From NCBI RefSeq assembly GCF_001426245.1, contig NZ_LMCM01000005.1, positions 496,001 through 560,000 on the forward strand: a DNA stretch of 64,000 nt. The letters are read 5' to 3'. A model generated the notes under the pieces. That model ran no database searches. It was not told where the DNA came from and worked only from the letters and a program-made list of their open reading frames with translations. The translations under genes were made by a program, and so were the position numbers. This stretch comes from Phycicoccus sp. Root101 (lineage in GTDB: Bacteria; Actinomycetota; Actinomycetes; Actinomycetales; Dermatophilaceae). Below are positions 47,437-56,880 of the stretch, piece by piece (position 1 is the stretch's first letter; every line of letters begins with the position of its first letter).

Positions 47437-48840
47437 ATGACGGGCATGCGCCCGACAACGACGTCACGCCGGCGGATCGCCGCCCTCGCCACCACTGCCA
47501 CCCTCGCCCTGCTGGGCGGACTGGCCACTGCCGCCCCCGCCTCGGCGGACAAGCCGCAGGGCGGGCACTGTGCCCGCCAGTCCAAGGTCGCGGTCCCGGG
47601 GGCCCAGGCCCAGAAGGTGGCCTGCCTCGACGACCTCACCACGGCCGGGACGGTCGCGTCCGGGCACACGAACCCGAACGACTGGGCCGGCCTGAACGCC
47701 GCCGGCACCGTGAACCCGGCGGGTGTCCCCGGCATCCAGGTCGACGGCTACTTCCCGGACACCTCGACGACGAACACCAACAACGGCTGGAACCACGACT
47801 CGCAGTTCGTGCTCCGCATCCCCGACCACTGGAACGGGGGCCTGGTCGTCAGCGGGGCGCCGGGCACGCGGGCGCAGTACGCGAACGACTTCATCATCAG
47901 CGACTGGGTGCTGAGCAAGGGCTACGCGTTCGCGTCCACAGACAAGGGCAACACCGGTGCGGCGTTCTACCGGGACGGCAGCGCCCCCGGTGGCTCGATC
48001 CGCGAGTGGAACTCCCGCGTCACCCAGCTCACGGTGGCGGCGAAGTCGACCCTGAGGAAGGTCTACGCGAAGTCCCCGAAGCGCACCTGGATGGTCGGCA
48101 TCTCCAACGGTGGCTACCTCACGCGCTGGCAGCTCGAGAACCGACCCGACCTCTACGACGGCGGGGTGGACTGGGAGGGAACCCTCTTCCGCGCCGAGGG
48201 GCCGAACCTCCTGACGTACCTGCCGACTGCGCTGAAGAACTACCCCAGGTACGCCGCCACCGGCGACCCCGCTGCCCACGACGCGATGATCGCTGCCGGG
48301 TTCGCCCCGGGGTCTGAGTTCCTGTGGCCGTTCCACCACACCTACTACTGGGACCTCACCCAGCGCATCTACCGCGAGGAGTTCGACCCCACGTGGGACG
48401 GCGCCCTGGACGCCGGTGTGCCGTTCTGCGCCAGCGGGACCCCGAGCTGCGACGCCGACTACGACTACGCCTCGCGGCCCGAGGCGGTGAAGGACGCGGT
48501 GAGGTCGGTGTCGCTCACGGGGAAGATCGGCAAGCCGATGATCACGATCCACGGAACCCTCGACACGCTGCTCCCCGCGGCCACCGACTCCGACGTCTAC
48601 GACACCCTGGTCGACCGGGCCGGCTCAGGAGCCCTGCACCGCTACTACCGGGTCGAGGACGGGACGCACACCGACGGGCTCTACTCGGCCTACCCCGACC
48701 GGCTGCGCCCCCTGCTTCCCTGTGCGCGCAGCGCGTTCGACGTGCTGACCGCCTGGGTGGGGCGCGGTATGGCGCCGCCCGCCGACGGTCTCGTCCGTCG
48801 CCCGGCCGGCGGGGACGTCGTCAACACCTGCGCCCTCTGA
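47437..48840 (+). CDS. Secreted alpha/beta hydrolase
   Basis: A 467-residue exported enzyme. The signal peptide is MTGMRPTTTSRRRIAALATTATLALLGGLATAAPASA in outline (twin Arg-Arg-Arg, hydrophobic core, ASA cleavage site). The catalytic triad of an alpha/beta hydrolase is visible: Ser223 in VGISNGGYLTRW, Asp in HGTLDTLLP and His in VEDGTHTDGL. Cysteine pairs (for example FCASGTPSCD) may form disulfides. It resembles actinobacterial esterases annotated as 3-hydroxybutyrate oligomer or tannase-like hydrolases, but the substrate is not clear. It lies alone between ligA-dinB and the convergent GntR gene. ATG at 47446 is an alternative start. Confidence 0.88.
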   Translation: MTGMRPTTTSRRRIAALATTATLALLGGLATAAPASADKPQGGHCARQSKVAVPGAQAQKVACLDDLTTAGTVASGHTNPNDWAGLNAAGTVNPAGVPGIQVDGYFPDTSTTNTNNGWNHDSQFVLRIPDHWNGGLVVSGAPGTRAQYANDFIISDWVLSKGYAFASTDKGNTGAAFYRDGSAPGGSIREWNSRVTQLTVAAKSTLRKVYAKSPKRTWMVGISNGGYLTRWQLENRPDLYDGGVDWEGTLFRAEGPNLLTYLPTALKNYPRYAATGDPAAHDAMIAAGFAPGSEFLWPFHHTYYWDLTQRIYREEFDPTWDGALDAGVPFCASGTPSCDADYDYASRPEAVKDAVRSVSLTGKIGKPMITIHGTLDTLLPAATDSDVYDTLVDRAGSGALHRYYRVEDGTHTDGLYSAYPDRLRPLLPCARSAFDVLTAWVGRGMAPPADGLVRRPAGGDVVNTCAL

Positions 48841-48855
48841 CCCACCGGCGGGGCC

Positions 48856-49599
48856 TCAGTCCGCGGCGGTTCCCTCGGGAGCCGCCGCGGTCCTGCGCAC
48901 CGCCTCGCTCGCCTCGGTGATGATCGCCGTCATCGCCTCGGCGGCGGCCCGTCCGTCGCCGGAGCCGATGGCCTGGGCGACGTCGCCGTGCAGTCGGATG
49001 GCCACCGGGTTGGGCCGGGCCGGCATGAGCTGGTGGTGGGTCCGCCCCGAGAGCACCTCGGAGACGACGTTCGACAGGGCCGCGAGCATCTCGTTGCCCG
49101 ACGCCTCGAGCATCGTCGTGTGGAAGACCTGGTCGGCCTGCAGGTAGGCCTCGAGGTCGCCGGACTTGGCGTGCACGGTCATCCGCATGACGGCGCCCAC
49201 CATGGCGCCGCACTGCTCGGGGGTGGCCCGGTCGGCGGCGAGCTCGGCCGCCACGGGCTCGAAGCCACGCCTCAGCTCGCCGAGTGAGAGCAGCTGGTCC
49301 TCACGGTCCGGGCCGTCGAGGCGCCAGCGGATGACCCGGGGGTCGAAGACGTTCCACTGGGTGCGCGGCCGGACGCGGACCCCGAGGCGGCGCCGGGTCT
49401 CGACCAGGCCCATCGAGGAGAGCACGCGGACCGCCTCCCGCACCACCGAGCGGGACACCCCGAAGCGCTCGTCGAGCTGGTCGATCCGCACCACGGCGCC
49501 CACCGGCGTGGTGCCGGAGACGATCTCCTGCCCGAGGGCGTCGAGGACGTTGGCGTGCAGGCCGGCTCCCGGGGTGGGCGGGCCGTCGGTGGGAGGCAT
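48856..49599 (-). CDS. GntR-family (FadR/FCD) regulator, likely gluconate repressor
   Basis: A 247-residue regulator. The winged helix-turn-helix at about 13-80 includes VLDALGQEIVSGTTPVGAVVRIDQLDERFGVSRSVVREAVRVL; the FCD ligand domain follows (about 105-235, with metal-site type residues in VFHTTMLEASGNEML and RLHGDVAQAI). It is divergent from gntK-gntP and most likely represses them until gluconate or 6-phosphogluconate is present. I chose ATG 49599; a longer frame would have to begin at TTG. An inverted repeat in the intergenic region (49657-49681) is a candidate operator. Confidence 0.9.
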   Translation of the reverse strand: MPPTDGPPTPGAGLHANVLDALGQEIVSGTTPVGAVVRIDQLDERFGVSRSVVREAVRVLSSMGLVETRRRLGVRVRPRTQWNVFDPRVIRWRLDGPDREDQLLSLGELRRGFEPVAAELAADRATPEQCGAMVGAVMRMTVHAKSGDLEAYLQADQVFHTTMLEASGNEMLAALSNVVSEVLSGRTHHQLMPARPNPVAIRLHGDVAQAIGSGDGRAAAEAMTAIITEASEAVRRTAAAPEGTAAD

Positions 49600-49656
49600 G
49601 GGGCCAGCGTGCCAGAAGAGGACGACACGAACACTGAACGCCAATAAATAAGATTT

Positions 49657-49681
49657 GTTTTGCCTGAAGTCTTGTCAAAAC
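49657..49681. promoter_or_regulatory. Inverted repeat in the gnt divergent promoter
   Basis: GTTTTG (49657-49662), N13, CAAAAC (49676-49681) within a conspicuous A/T-rich island (49641-49690). On the minus strand the right side reads TTGACA (49677-49672), a perfect -35 for the GntR gene, with A/T-rich -10 candidates about 17-19 bp on. A repressor bound here would block both directions. Confidence 0.5.
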
Positions 49682-49775
49682 TGATCTGATCATGGACTCT
49701 GGTGGACGGAAGCCTCGATGCCGAGGTCCAGCACCCCACGCACGAACCTGCTCACCGGACAAAGGAGTCGCGGAC

Positions 49776-50303
49776 ATGACCAGCCCCACCAGACCACCCC
49801 TCGTCGTGATGATGGGGGTGTCCGGCTCCGGGAAGACGACCGTGGGAGCAGCCCTCGCGCAGCGGCTGCGGGTCCCGTTCGCGGACGCCGACGACTTCCA
49901 CCCGCCGGAGAACATCGCCAAGATGGCCGCCGGGATCCCGCTCGACGACTCCGACCGCGGGCCGTGGCTCCAGACCATCGCCGCCTGGCTGGGCGAGCAC
50001 GCCGCCACGGGCGGGGTCGCCAGCTGCTCGGCGCTCAAGCGGGCCTACCGCGACATCCTCACGTCGGTCGCCCCGCAGACCGTCTTCGTCCACCTGCACG
50101 GTGACCGCGACGTCCTCGCCGCGCGGGTGGCCGGCCGTCCGGGGCACTTCATGCCGGCGGCCCTCATCGACTCGCAGTTCGACACCCTCGAACCCCTCCA
50201 GGCCGACGAGATCGGCCAGGCCCTCGACGTCGCCCAACCCGTCGACATCCTCGTCGAGCAGTCGCTCGACGTCCTCGCCACGAAAGGTGCGTCGCTCGCA
50301 TGA
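49776..50303 (+). CDS. gntK: Gluconokinase
   Basis: A 175-residue kinase of the GntK/shikimate kinase-like fold that turns D-gluconate and ATP into 6-phosphogluconate. It has the P-loop GVSGSGKTT (about 14-22), the family motif FADADDFHPPENIAKMAAGIPL that binds gluconate, SCSALKRAYRD, and the LID segment RPGHFMP. The ATG is fixed by AAAGGAG 9 nt upstream. Its stop overlaps the gntP ATG (ATGA), so import and phosphorylation are made together. Confidence 0.96.
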   Translation: MTSPTRPPLVVMMGVSGSGKTTVGAALAQRLRVPFADADDFHPPENIAKMAAGIPLDDSDRGPWLQTIAAWLGEHAATGGVASCSALKRAYRDILTSVAPQTVFVHLHGDRDVLAARVAGRPGHFMPAALIDSQFDTLEPLQADEIGQALDVAQPVDILVEQSLDVLATKGASLA

Positions 50304-51700
50304 CCACTGACCTGTTCACGTTCCTGCAGCCGGCCCTGGCTGCGGCCGACGTCCCGGACATCCCGGCTGCGCGCCTGGTCCCGGCGGCCCTGATCGGGAT
50401 CGCCGTGATCGTCGTCCTGATCACGAAGTTCAAGCTCCACCCCTTCCTCGGCCTGACCCTCGGCTCGCTGACGGTCGGCGCCATCGCCGGTGTCGCGATG
50501 GCCGATGTCGTCGCCAGCTTCACCAAGGGCTTCGGCTCGACCGCGGCCAGTGTCGGCACCCTGATCGCGCTGGGCGCGATGTTCGGCAAGCTGCTCGCCG
50601 ACTCCGGGGGAGCGGACGAGATCGTCGACACCATCGTGGGGCGCTCCTCGGCTCGTTCGCTCCCGTGGGCGATGGCCGGGGTCGGTGCGCTGATCGGCCT
50701 GCCGATGTTCTTCGAGATCGGCCTCGTCCTGCTGATGCCCGTGATCTTCCTGGTGGCCCGCCGCTCCGGCCTGTCGGTCATCAAGGTCGGCATCCCGGCC
50801 CTCGCGGGCCTGTCCGCCATGCACGGCCTCGTGCCGCCGCACCCCGGTCCGCTGGTGGCGATCGACGCCCTCAAGGCCAACCTCGGGATCACCCTGGCCT
50901 TCGGTGTGCTGGTCGCCCTGCCGACGGTCGCGATCGCCGGCCCGCTCTTCGCCCGGTTCGCCGGCCGCTGGGTGGACGTCCCCGCTCCGGAGATGTTCGA
51001 CACCGCCGACGACCGGGAGCAGCGCCTGCAGCGACCGACCTTCGCCGTCACCCTGTTCGCCGTCCTCACCCCGGTGGTCCTGATGATGGGCAAGGCGCTC
51101 GCCGACATCTTCATCGCCGCCGACGACAACCCGGTCCGCACCGTGCTCGACTTCGTCGGCACCCCGCTCGTCGCGCTGCTCATCGCCGTCATCGTCGGCA
51201 TGTTCACCCTCGGCCGCGGCGCCGGCATGGGCACCAAGGAGCTCTCGACCTCGCTCGAGAAGTCGCTGCCGCCCATCGCCGGCATCCTGCTGATCGTCGC
51301 CGCCGGCGGTGGCTTCAAGCAGACCCTCGTCGACACCGGCATCGGCAACCTCGTCGCCGACTGGGTGCAGAACAGCGGCCTGTCCGTGCTCCTGCTCGCC
51401 TGGATCGTCGCGGTGCTCATCCGCCTCGCGACGGGCTCGGCGACCGTCGCCACGGTCACCGCCTCAGGGATCCTCGCGCCCCTGGCCGCCGGCATGAGCA
51501 CCTCCGAGGTGTCGCTGCTCGTGCTGGCCATCGGCGCCGGCTCGGTGTTCTTCTCCCACGTCAACGACGCCGGCTTCTGGCTGGTCAAGGAGTACTTCGG
51601 CCTCAGCGTCGGCCAGACGATCAAGTCCTGGTCGCTGATGGAGACCGTGCTCTCGGTGTCCGGCCTGGTGTTCGTCCTGCTCCTGGGCCTGGTCGTCTGA
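50300..51700 (+). CDS. gntP: Gluconate permease (GntP family)
   Basis: A 466-residue membrane protein with about 12-14 TM helices that matches the GntP family: [64 protein letters not shown] and [16 protein letters not shown]. It imports gluconate by proton symport; relatives take other sugar acids. The N-terminal about 20 residues are polar. Coupled by overlap to gntK. A dispersed palindrome follows 26 bp after the stop and probably ends the transcript. Confidence 0.96.
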   Translation: MTTDLFTFLQPALAAADVPDIPAARLVPAALIGIAVIVVLITKFKLHPFLGLTLGSLTVGAIAGVAMADVVASFTKGFGSTAASVGTLIALGAMFGKLLADSGGADEIVDTIVGRSSARSLPWAMAGVGALIGLPMFFEIGLVLLMPVIFLVARRSGLSVIKVGIPALAGLSAMHGLVPPHPGPLVAIDALKANLGITLAFGVLVALPTVAIAGPLFARFAGRWVDVPAPEMFDTADDREQRLQRPTFAVTLFAVLTPVVLMMGKALADIFIAADDNPVRTVLDFVGTPLVALLIAVIVGMFTLGRGAGMGTKELSTSLEKSLPPIAGILLIVAAGGGFKQTLVDTGIGNLVADWVQNSGLSVLLLAWIVAVLIRLATGSATVATVTASGILAPLAAGMSTSEVSLLVLAIGAGSVFFSHVNDAGFWLVKEYFGLSVGQTIKSWSLMETVLSVSGLVFVLLLGLVV

Positions 51701-51726
51701 CCGCGGCGGCCTGCCCCTTTCTCGCC

Positions 51727-51770
51727 TTGGGTGCCCAGACGGTCGGAACTCCGACCATCTGGGCACCCAA
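51727..51770. repeat. 44-bp palindrome, copy 2 of a dispersed element
   Basis: TTGGGTGCCCAGA (51727-51739) pairs perfectly with TCTGGGCACCCAA (51758-51770); after one mismatch GGTCGG (51741-51746) pairs with CCGACC (51751-51756). The core matches copy 1 (40792-40845) almost base for base, including GACGGTCGGAA, while differences on one arm tend to be matched on the other (for example AGA/TCT here). It lies between gntP and prfB. Confidence 0.85.
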
Positions 51771-51814
51771 TGTCGTGTCGGAGCGGGGCGGTCGGCGCGG
51801 TGCGGCCGGTGCCA

Positions 51815-51820
51815 TAGAGT
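51815..51820 (+). promoter_or_regulatory. Candidate -10 box of prfB (leaderless)
   Basis: TAGAGT lies 8 nt before the GTG of prfB; the same hexamer precedes the MetE-like gene. Confidence 0.45.
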
Positions 51821-51828
51821 TGGTCTTC

Positions 51829-52944
51829 GTGGCCGTCGACTTCCAGCAAGAGATCAAGAACCTCCGCACCACCATGGACTCCGTGCGTGAGGTGACCGAC
51901 CTGGCATCGCTGCAGGAGCAGATCACCGACCTCGAGGCCAAGGCCTCCGCGCCGGACCTCTGGGACGACCCTGACGCCGCGCAGGTCGTGACCTCCGCCC
52001 TCAGCCGGGCCAACTCCGAGCTCGAGCGCGTCAAGAGCATGGACTCGCGCATCGACGACCTCGAGGTCCTCGTCGAGATGGGCACCGAGGACGGCGGCGA
52101 CGCCGACACGATGGCCGAGGCCGAGCGTGAGCTCGTCTCGCTGCAGAAGGCGGTCGGCGAGCTCGAGGTCCGCACGCTGCTGTCGGGGGAGTACGACGAG
52201 CGCGCGGCTGTCATCACCATCCGCGCCGGAGCCGGTGGCGTCGACGCCGCCGACTTCGCCGAGATGCTCATGCGCATGTACCTGCGCTGGGCCGAGCGCC
52301 ACAACTACCCCGCACAGGTGATGGACACGTCCTACGCCGAGGAGGCCGGGCTCAAGTCCGCCACCTTCGAGATCAACGTGCCCTACGCGTTCGGCAACCT
52401 CTCGGTCGAGGCCGGGACGCACCGCCTGGTCCGGATCAGCCCGTTCGACAACCAGGGCCGTCGCCAGACGAGCTTCGCCGCGGTCGAGGTCATCCCGCTC
52501 ATCGAGCAGACCGACTCCATCGAGATCCCCGAGAACGAGATCAAGGTCGACGTCTTCCGCTCCAGCGGCCCCGGCGGCCAGAGCGTCAACACGACCGACT
52601 CGGCGGTCCGCATGACCCACATCCCCACCGGGATCGTCGTGTCGATGCAGAACGAGAAGTCGCAGATCCAGAACCGCGCCGCCGCCCTGCGCGTGCTCCA
52701 GTCCCGCCTGCTGCTGCAGCGCCAGGCCGAGGAGGCCGCCGAGCGCAAGGAGATGGCCGGCGACGTCAAGGCCAGCTGGGGCGACCAGATGCGGTCCTAC
52801 GTGCTGCAGCCGTACCAGATGGTCAAGGACCTGAGGACCGAGTTCGAGGTCGGCAACCCGTCCTCGGTGTTCGACGGCGACATCGACGGCTTCATCGAGG
52901 CGGGCGTGCGCTGGCGCAAGGAGCAGCAGAAGCTCGCCGAGTAG
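51829..52944 (+). CDS. prfB: Peptide chain release factor 2
   Basis: A 371-residue class I release factor for UGA and UAA. The stop-recognition tripeptide is SPF (204-206, [17 protein letters not shown]), specific for RF2, and the peptidyl-tRNA hydrolysis loop is GGQ (249-251, [14 protein letters not shown]). The frame is continuous: there is no programmed frameshift with an early in-frame TGA as in E. coli prfB. The GTG start follows a TAGAGT box. It heads the conserved order prfB-ftsE-ftsX-smpB. Confidence 0.97.
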   Translation: MAVDFQQEIKNLRTTMDSVREVTDLASLQEQITDLEAKASAPDLWDDPDAAQVVTSALSRANSELERVKSMDSRIDDLEVLVEMGTEDGGDADTMAEAERELVSLQKAVGELEVRTLLSGEYDERAAVITIRAGAGGVDAADFAEMLMRMYLRWAERHNYPAQVMDTSYAEEAGLKSATFEINVPYAFGNLSVEAGTHRLVRISPFDNQGRRQTSFAAVEVIPLIEQTDSIEIPENEIKVDVFRSSGPGGQSVNTTDSAVRMTHIPTGIVVSMQNEKSQIQNRAAALRVLQSRLLLQRQAEEAAERKEMAGDVKASWGDQMRSYVLQPYQMVKDLRTEFEVGNPSSVFDGDIDGFIEAGVRWRKEQQKLAE

Positions 52945-53150
52945 GCCTCCCCACCGCCGTGACGGCGACGAGGACGCTTCGGGCTGCCCCGGTCTGACCC
53001 TTGCCTGACCCTGGGCTGCCACGCCGAGCGGGCGCTGCTGCGCGGCATACGCCGGCGCGCGACCTATCCTCGGGTGCGTCGTGCGTGGACGCCCGCGCAT
53101 GACAGGTATGCCGTCCCATCCAGCCCCCCGGTAAGGCTCACGTCCCGCGC

Positions 53151-53840
53151 ATGATCCGTTTCGAGAACGTCAGCAAGGTCTATCCCCGGTCCAGCCGACC
53201 GGCGCTGAGCGACATCAGCCTCGAGATCGAGCGAGGCGAGTTCGTCTTCGTCGTCGGGTCCTCCGGCTCGGGCAAGTCCACGCTCCTGCGCTTGGTCCTC
53301 AAGGAGGAGGGCGTCACCCAGGGTGCCGTCCTCGTCGCGGGCCAGGAGGTCGGGCGCCTGCCGCAGCGCAAGGTGCCGCGCCTGCGCCGCGAGATCGGGA
53401 CGGTCTTCCAGGACTTCCGCCTGCTGCCCAACAAGACGGTCTACCAGAACGTGGCCTTCGCGCTGCAGGTTTTGGGACGGTCCCGGCACGCGATCCGCCA
53501 GGTGGTCCCCGAGACGCTGGAGATGGTCGGGCTCGACGGCAAGGAGAAGCGGCTGCCGCACGAGCTCTCCGGTGGTGAGCAGCAGCGCGTCGCCATCGCG
53601 CGCGCGTTCGTCAACAAGCCGCCGATCCTGCTCTGCGACGAGCCCACCGGAAACCTCGACCCGACGACCAGTCTCGACATCGTCCGCCTTCTCGACCGGA
53701 TCAACCGGACCGGCACGACGATCGTCATGGCCACGCATGACGACGACATCGTCGACCAGCTGCGCAAGCGCGTCGTCGAGCTGAAGAACGGCCACATCAT
53801 CCGCGACGAGAACAAGGGCGTCTACGGCAGCGGTCGCTGA
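53151..53840 (+). CDS. ftsE: Cell division ATP-binding protein FtsE
   Basis: A 229-residue ABC ATPase. Walker A is GSSGSGKST (36-44), Q loop [20 protein letters not shown], signature [14 protein letters not shown] (139-152), Walker [10 protein letters not shown] (Asp163, Glu164), and the switch His in MATHDDDIV. With FtsX it forms a mechanotransmitter at the septum that uses ATP to switch on an extracellular peptidoglycan hydrolase. ftsX follows 33 bp later. The 206-bp region before it holds two GTATGCC-type motifs and a TATCCT (53065-53070) that could be a -10. Confidence 0.97.
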   Translation: MIRFENVSKVYPRSSRPALSDISLEIERGEFVFVVGSSGSGKSTLLRLVLKEEGVTQGAVLVAGQEVGRLPQRKVPRLRREIGTVFQDFRLLPNKTVYQNVAFALQVLGRSRHAIRQVVPETLEMVGLDGKEKRLPHELSGGEQQRVAIARAFVNKPPILLCDEPTGNLDPTTSLDIVRLLDRINRTGTTIVMATHDDDIVDQLRKRVVELKNGHIIRDENKGVYGSGR

Positions 53841-53873
53841 CCGCACGCCACGGACTTCGGGAGACCTCACCCC

Positions 53874-54779
53874 ATGCGACTGCAGTTCATGCTCAGCGAG
53901 ATCTGGACCGGCCTGCGCCGGAACCTCTCGATCGCCGTCTCGGTCATGCTCGTGACCACGGTCTCGCTGTACCTCCTCGGGCTGGGGCTGCTGCTCCAGC
54001 GCGAGGTCGACACCCTCAAGGGCTTCTGGTACGACCGCATCCAGGTCTCGATCTTCATGTGCGGTGACGACTCCGCCGAGCCCAACTGCGCCGGCCGGGG
54101 AGTGACCGACGAGCAGCGGACAGCGCTCAAGGACCAGCTCGACCAGATGAAGCCCCTGGTCAAGAACGTCTACTTCGAGTCCGAGCAGCAGGCCTACGAC
54201 CGGTTCCAGGAGCAGTTCCGCAACAGCCCGCTGGCCAGCAGCATCCGGGTCGGGGACATCCCGCAGAGCTACCGCGTCCAGCTGTCCGACCCGACGAAGT
54301 ACGACGTGGTCGTCAGCGCCTTCCAGGGCGCCCCGGGGGTGGGGCGCGTCCAGGACCAGCAGAAGACGCTGGACAAGCTGTTCACGGTGATGAACGGCGT
54401 GACCGTGGCGTCCTTGGGGCTGGCGTTCATCATGATCATCTGCGCCGTGCTGCTCATGGCGACGACGATCAGGCAGGCCGCGTTCACCCGCCGAAGAGAG
54501 ACCGGCATCATGAAGCTGGTCGGGGCGAGCAACCTCACGATCCGGCTGCCGTTCGTCATGGAGATCGTCCTCGCGACGCTCGTCGGGGTGGGCGCCTCGG
54601 TCGGCCTGCTCTACGCGACGATCCACTACCTCACCGGTTACGTGGCCCGCGAGCTCCCGGACGTGGCGATCGTCGGAGCGGGAGACGTCTGGGTCGTCGC
54701 GCCGACGCTGGCCGCGATCATGCTCATCATCGCGATCGTCACCTCGTGGGCGACGTTGCGCCGGTACCTGCGCGTCTGA
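53874..54779 (+). CDS. ftsX: Cell division protein FtsX
   Basis: A 301-residue permease-like protein with four TM helices (about 21-43, 176-198, 222-246, 272-294). A large extracellular loop after TM1 (about 48-165) has a cysteine pair (MCGDDSAEPNC) seen in actinobacterial FtsX; in mycobacteria this loop binds the hydrolase RipC. The C-terminal FtsX domain includes AAFTRRRETGIMKLVGAS. It works with FtsE to activate a hydrolase, most likely the M23 protein encoded next. Confidence 0.96.
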   Translation: MRLQFMLSEIWTGLRRNLSIAVSVMLVTTVSLYLLGLGLLLQREVDTLKGFWYDRIQVSIFMCGDDSAEPNCAGRGVTDEQRTALKDQLDQMKPLVKNVYFESEQQAYDRFQEQFRNSPLASSIRVGDIPQSYRVQLSDPTKYDVVVSAFQGAPGVGRVQDQQKTLDKLFTVMNGVTVASLGLAFIMIICAVLLMATTIRQAAFTRRRETGIMKLVGASNLTIRLPFVMEIVLATLVGVGASVGLLYATIHYLTGYVARELPDVAIVGAGDVWVVAPTLAAIMLIIAIVTSWATLRRYLRV

Positions 54780-54801
54780 CGCGGGGACCGGCTCGGCCGA
54801 T

Positions 54802-54829
54802 CGGTCGATTCACAGGCACGAATCGACCG
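54802..54829. promoter_or_regulatory. 10-bp inverted repeat between ftsX and the M23 gene
   Basis: CGGTCGATTC (54802-54811) and GAATCGACCG (54820-54829) with an 8-nt spacer, 22 bp after the ftsX stop and 45 bp before the M23 ATG. It can fold as a moderately stable hairpin (attenuator or terminator) or be bound by a dimeric regulator of the hydrolase gene. Confidence 0.55.
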
Positions 54830-54873
54830 CCAATCCCCAGAAACTGGTGTGCCCTGTGTTACCAATGAGGCCT

Positions 54874-56283
54874 ATGAGCGCCATCCCCCCGCGCCGTCGC
54901 GCCACGCACCCCGTCCGGCTCACCGCCCTGGGCCTCGCCGCGGTCTGCTCGGTCGCCCTGGCGACCCCGTCCCTCGCCGCGGCAACGACCGCGACGACGA
55001 CAGCAGGAGCCGTCACCGCGGCGACCACGGGGCTGGGCGCGAGCGCCCCGGGAGCCACCGACCCCGACAAGGCGAAGAAGAAGGTCGACAAGCAGGTCGA
55101 CGCGCTGCAGGGCCAGCTCGAGGACACCTCCGCGGACCTGCGCGACGCCTACCTCGCACTGGAGCGCACCCGGGCCGCTCTGCCGGCCGCCCAGGCCGTG
55201 CTCGACAAGGCCACCGCCCAGCAGTCCGCGGCGGACGCCCACAACGACGAGATGGCCGTGGCCCTCGGGGTCGCCGAGGCCAACCAGGCGCGCGCGGTCG
55301 ACCAGCTGGCCGGCACGCGCAAGGACCTGTCCGCCACCCGCACCCGGGTCGCCCGCTTCGCCTCCCAGCTCTACCAGGACCAGGGGATGGGCCAGCTGTC
55401 CGTCGCGCTGAGCGCGACGACGCCGGAGGACTTCGCCAACCGCATCGCCCTCACCGACACGGTGATGGACGTGCAGAACCAGTCCATCACCAGGCTGGCC
55501 ACGGCCCAGGCCGCCGCGCGGGCGCAGGAAGCCCACATCGCGGCGCTGCGGGCGCAGGTCGCCGCGGCGAAGAAGGCCGCCGAGGTCGCCCTCGCCCGCG
55601 CGACGCAGGCCCGCGCCACCGCGGCCGCCGCGAAGGCGAAGCTCGACGCCCTCGCCGTCCAGCAGGCGGCGCAGTCCAGGGCCCTCGAGGCCAAGAAGGG
55701 CGCGGAGAAGGCCAAGCTCGCCGCGGCCGAGAAGGAGCAGGCCCGGCTCAAGGCCGTCCTGGTCGCCCGCGCCAAGGCCGCCAAGGCCGCGGCTGCGCGC
55801 CGCGCCGCGGCGGAGGCGCGTGCCCGGGCCGCCGCACGCAAGGCGCACCGCCCCATACCGAGGTCGACGCTGCCGTCCATGCCGAGCTCCGGCGGCTTCC
55901 TCAGCGCCCCGTCGCCCGCGCCCATCTCCTCGGAGTTCGGGATGCGGTTCCACCCGATCCTGCACTACTGGCGCCTGCACGCCGGTCGTGACTACGCGGC
56001 CAACTGCGGGTCGCCGATCCGCGCGGCGGCCGACGGCCAGATCATCTCGGCCGGCTGGGGCGGCGGCTACGGCAACCGCATCATGGTCGACCACGGCGTC
56101 CTGCGCGGCGTCGACCTCGTCACCACGTACAACCACATGGAGCGCTACGCCGTGCGGTCCGGTCACGTCTCGCGCGGCCAGGTCATCGGCTACGTCGGGA
56201 CGACCGGTTCGTCGACCGGCTGCCACCTGCACTTCGAGACCTACGAGGACGGGACCCCCAAGGACCCGCGCCGCTGGCTCTGA
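54874..56283 (+). CDS. EnvC-like secreted M23 peptidase with long coiled coil
   Basis: A 469-residue exported protein. After a signal peptide (RLTALGLAAVCSVALATPSLA) comes about 290 residues of Ala/Lys/Glu/Gln-rich coiled coil (DKAKKKVDKQVDALQGQLED onward to ARAAARKAHRP), then a LytM domain (about 345-469): HPILHYWRLHAGRDYAANCG with the zinc His and Asp, and CHLHFETYEDG with HxH. Coiled coil plus LytM is the plan of EnvC and PcsB-like partners of FtsEX. It follows ftsX, so regulation by FtsEX at the division site is a strong inference. It has all zinc ligands and is probably itself an endopeptidase, unlike E. coli EnvC. Confidence 0.9.
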   Translation: MSAIPPRRRATHPVRLTALGLAAVCSVALATPSLAAATTATTTAGAVTAATTGLGASAPGATDPDKAKKKVDKQVDALQGQLEDTSADLRDAYLALERTRAALPAAQAVLDKATAQQSAADAHNDEMAVALGVAEANQARAVDQLAGTRKDLSATRTRVARFASQLYQDQGMGQLSVALSATTPEDFANRIALTDTVMDVQNQSITRLATAQAAARAQEAHIAALRAQVAAAKKAAEVALARATQARATAAAAKAKLDALAVQQAAQSRALEAKKGAEKAKLAAAEKEQARLKAVLVARAKAAKAAAARRAAAEARARAAARKAHRPIPRSTLPSMPSSGGFLSAPSPAPISSEFGMRFHPILHYWRLHAGRDYAANCGSPIRAAADGQIISAGWGGGYGNRIMVDHGVLRGVDLVTTYNHMERYAVRSGHVSRGQVIGYVGTTGSSTGCHLHFETYEDGTPKDPRRWL

Positions 56284-56397
56284 CCCGGGTCCGACAAACC
56301 CGTCGTCGTCCCACCCCCTCCAACAGGTAGCGTTGACCTGCTGACCGACGACCGGCCGGCGACGAAGCGTGCACGTGTCGACAGACGGGATGGGGCA

Positions 56398-56880
56398 ATG
56401 CCCAAGGCCAACGACGAGGGTCGCAAGGTGGTGGCGAGCAACCGCAAGGCGCGCCACGACTACCTCATCGAGGACACCTTCGAGGCAGGCCTGGTCCTGA
56501 TGGGCACCGAGGTGAAGAGCCTGCGGATGGGGCGGGCCTCGCTCATCGACGGGTATGCCGCGTGGCGCGGGGACGAGCTCTGGCTCGAGGGCGTGCACAT
56601 CCCCGAGTACGTCCAGGGCACGTGGACCAACCACACCCCGCGCCGGCGCCGCAAGCTGCTGCTGCACCGCAGCGAGCTCACCAAGATCGCCCGCAAGTCC
56701 TCCGAGAGCGGCCACACCATCGTGCCGCTGCAGATGTACTTCAAGGACGGCATCGCCAAGGTCGAGATCGCCGTGGCCAAGGGCAAGCGGCAGTACGACA
56801 AGCGGCACGCCCTGCGCGAGCGGCAGGACAACCGCGAGGCCCAGCGTGCGCTGGGCGCGAAGGGGCGCCCACAGGTATGA
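56398..56880 (+). CDS. smpB: SsrA-binding protein
   Basis: A 160-residue OB-fold protein that carries tmRNA into stalled ribosomes for trans-translation. Typical segments: [57 protein letters not shown], and a basic C-terminal tail ([24 protein letters not shown]) that fills the decoding site. GGGATGGGGC precedes the ATG. The tmRNA gene ssrA, often adjacent, is not found within the following sequence. Its stop overlaps the DUF2207 start (ATGA). Confidence 0.97.
   Translation: MPKANDEGRKVVASNRKARHDYLIEDTFEAGLVLMGTEVKSLRMGRASLIDGYAAWRGDELWLEGVHIPEYVQGTWTNHTPRRRRKLLLHRSELTKIARKSSESGHTIVPLQMYFKDGIAKVEIAVAKGKRQYDKRHALRERQDNREAQRALGAKGRPQV

Noticed and set aside
49600-49644. TTG start for the GntR regulator
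   Set aside because: The 15 extra residues have no ribosome site and TTG is a rare start; the ATG at 49599 gives the normal family length.
51829-52944. Programmed frameshift in prfB
   Set aside because: The frame is continuous from GTG to stop with both SPF and GGQ motifs in phase; no in-frame early TGA or slippery CTTTGA is present.
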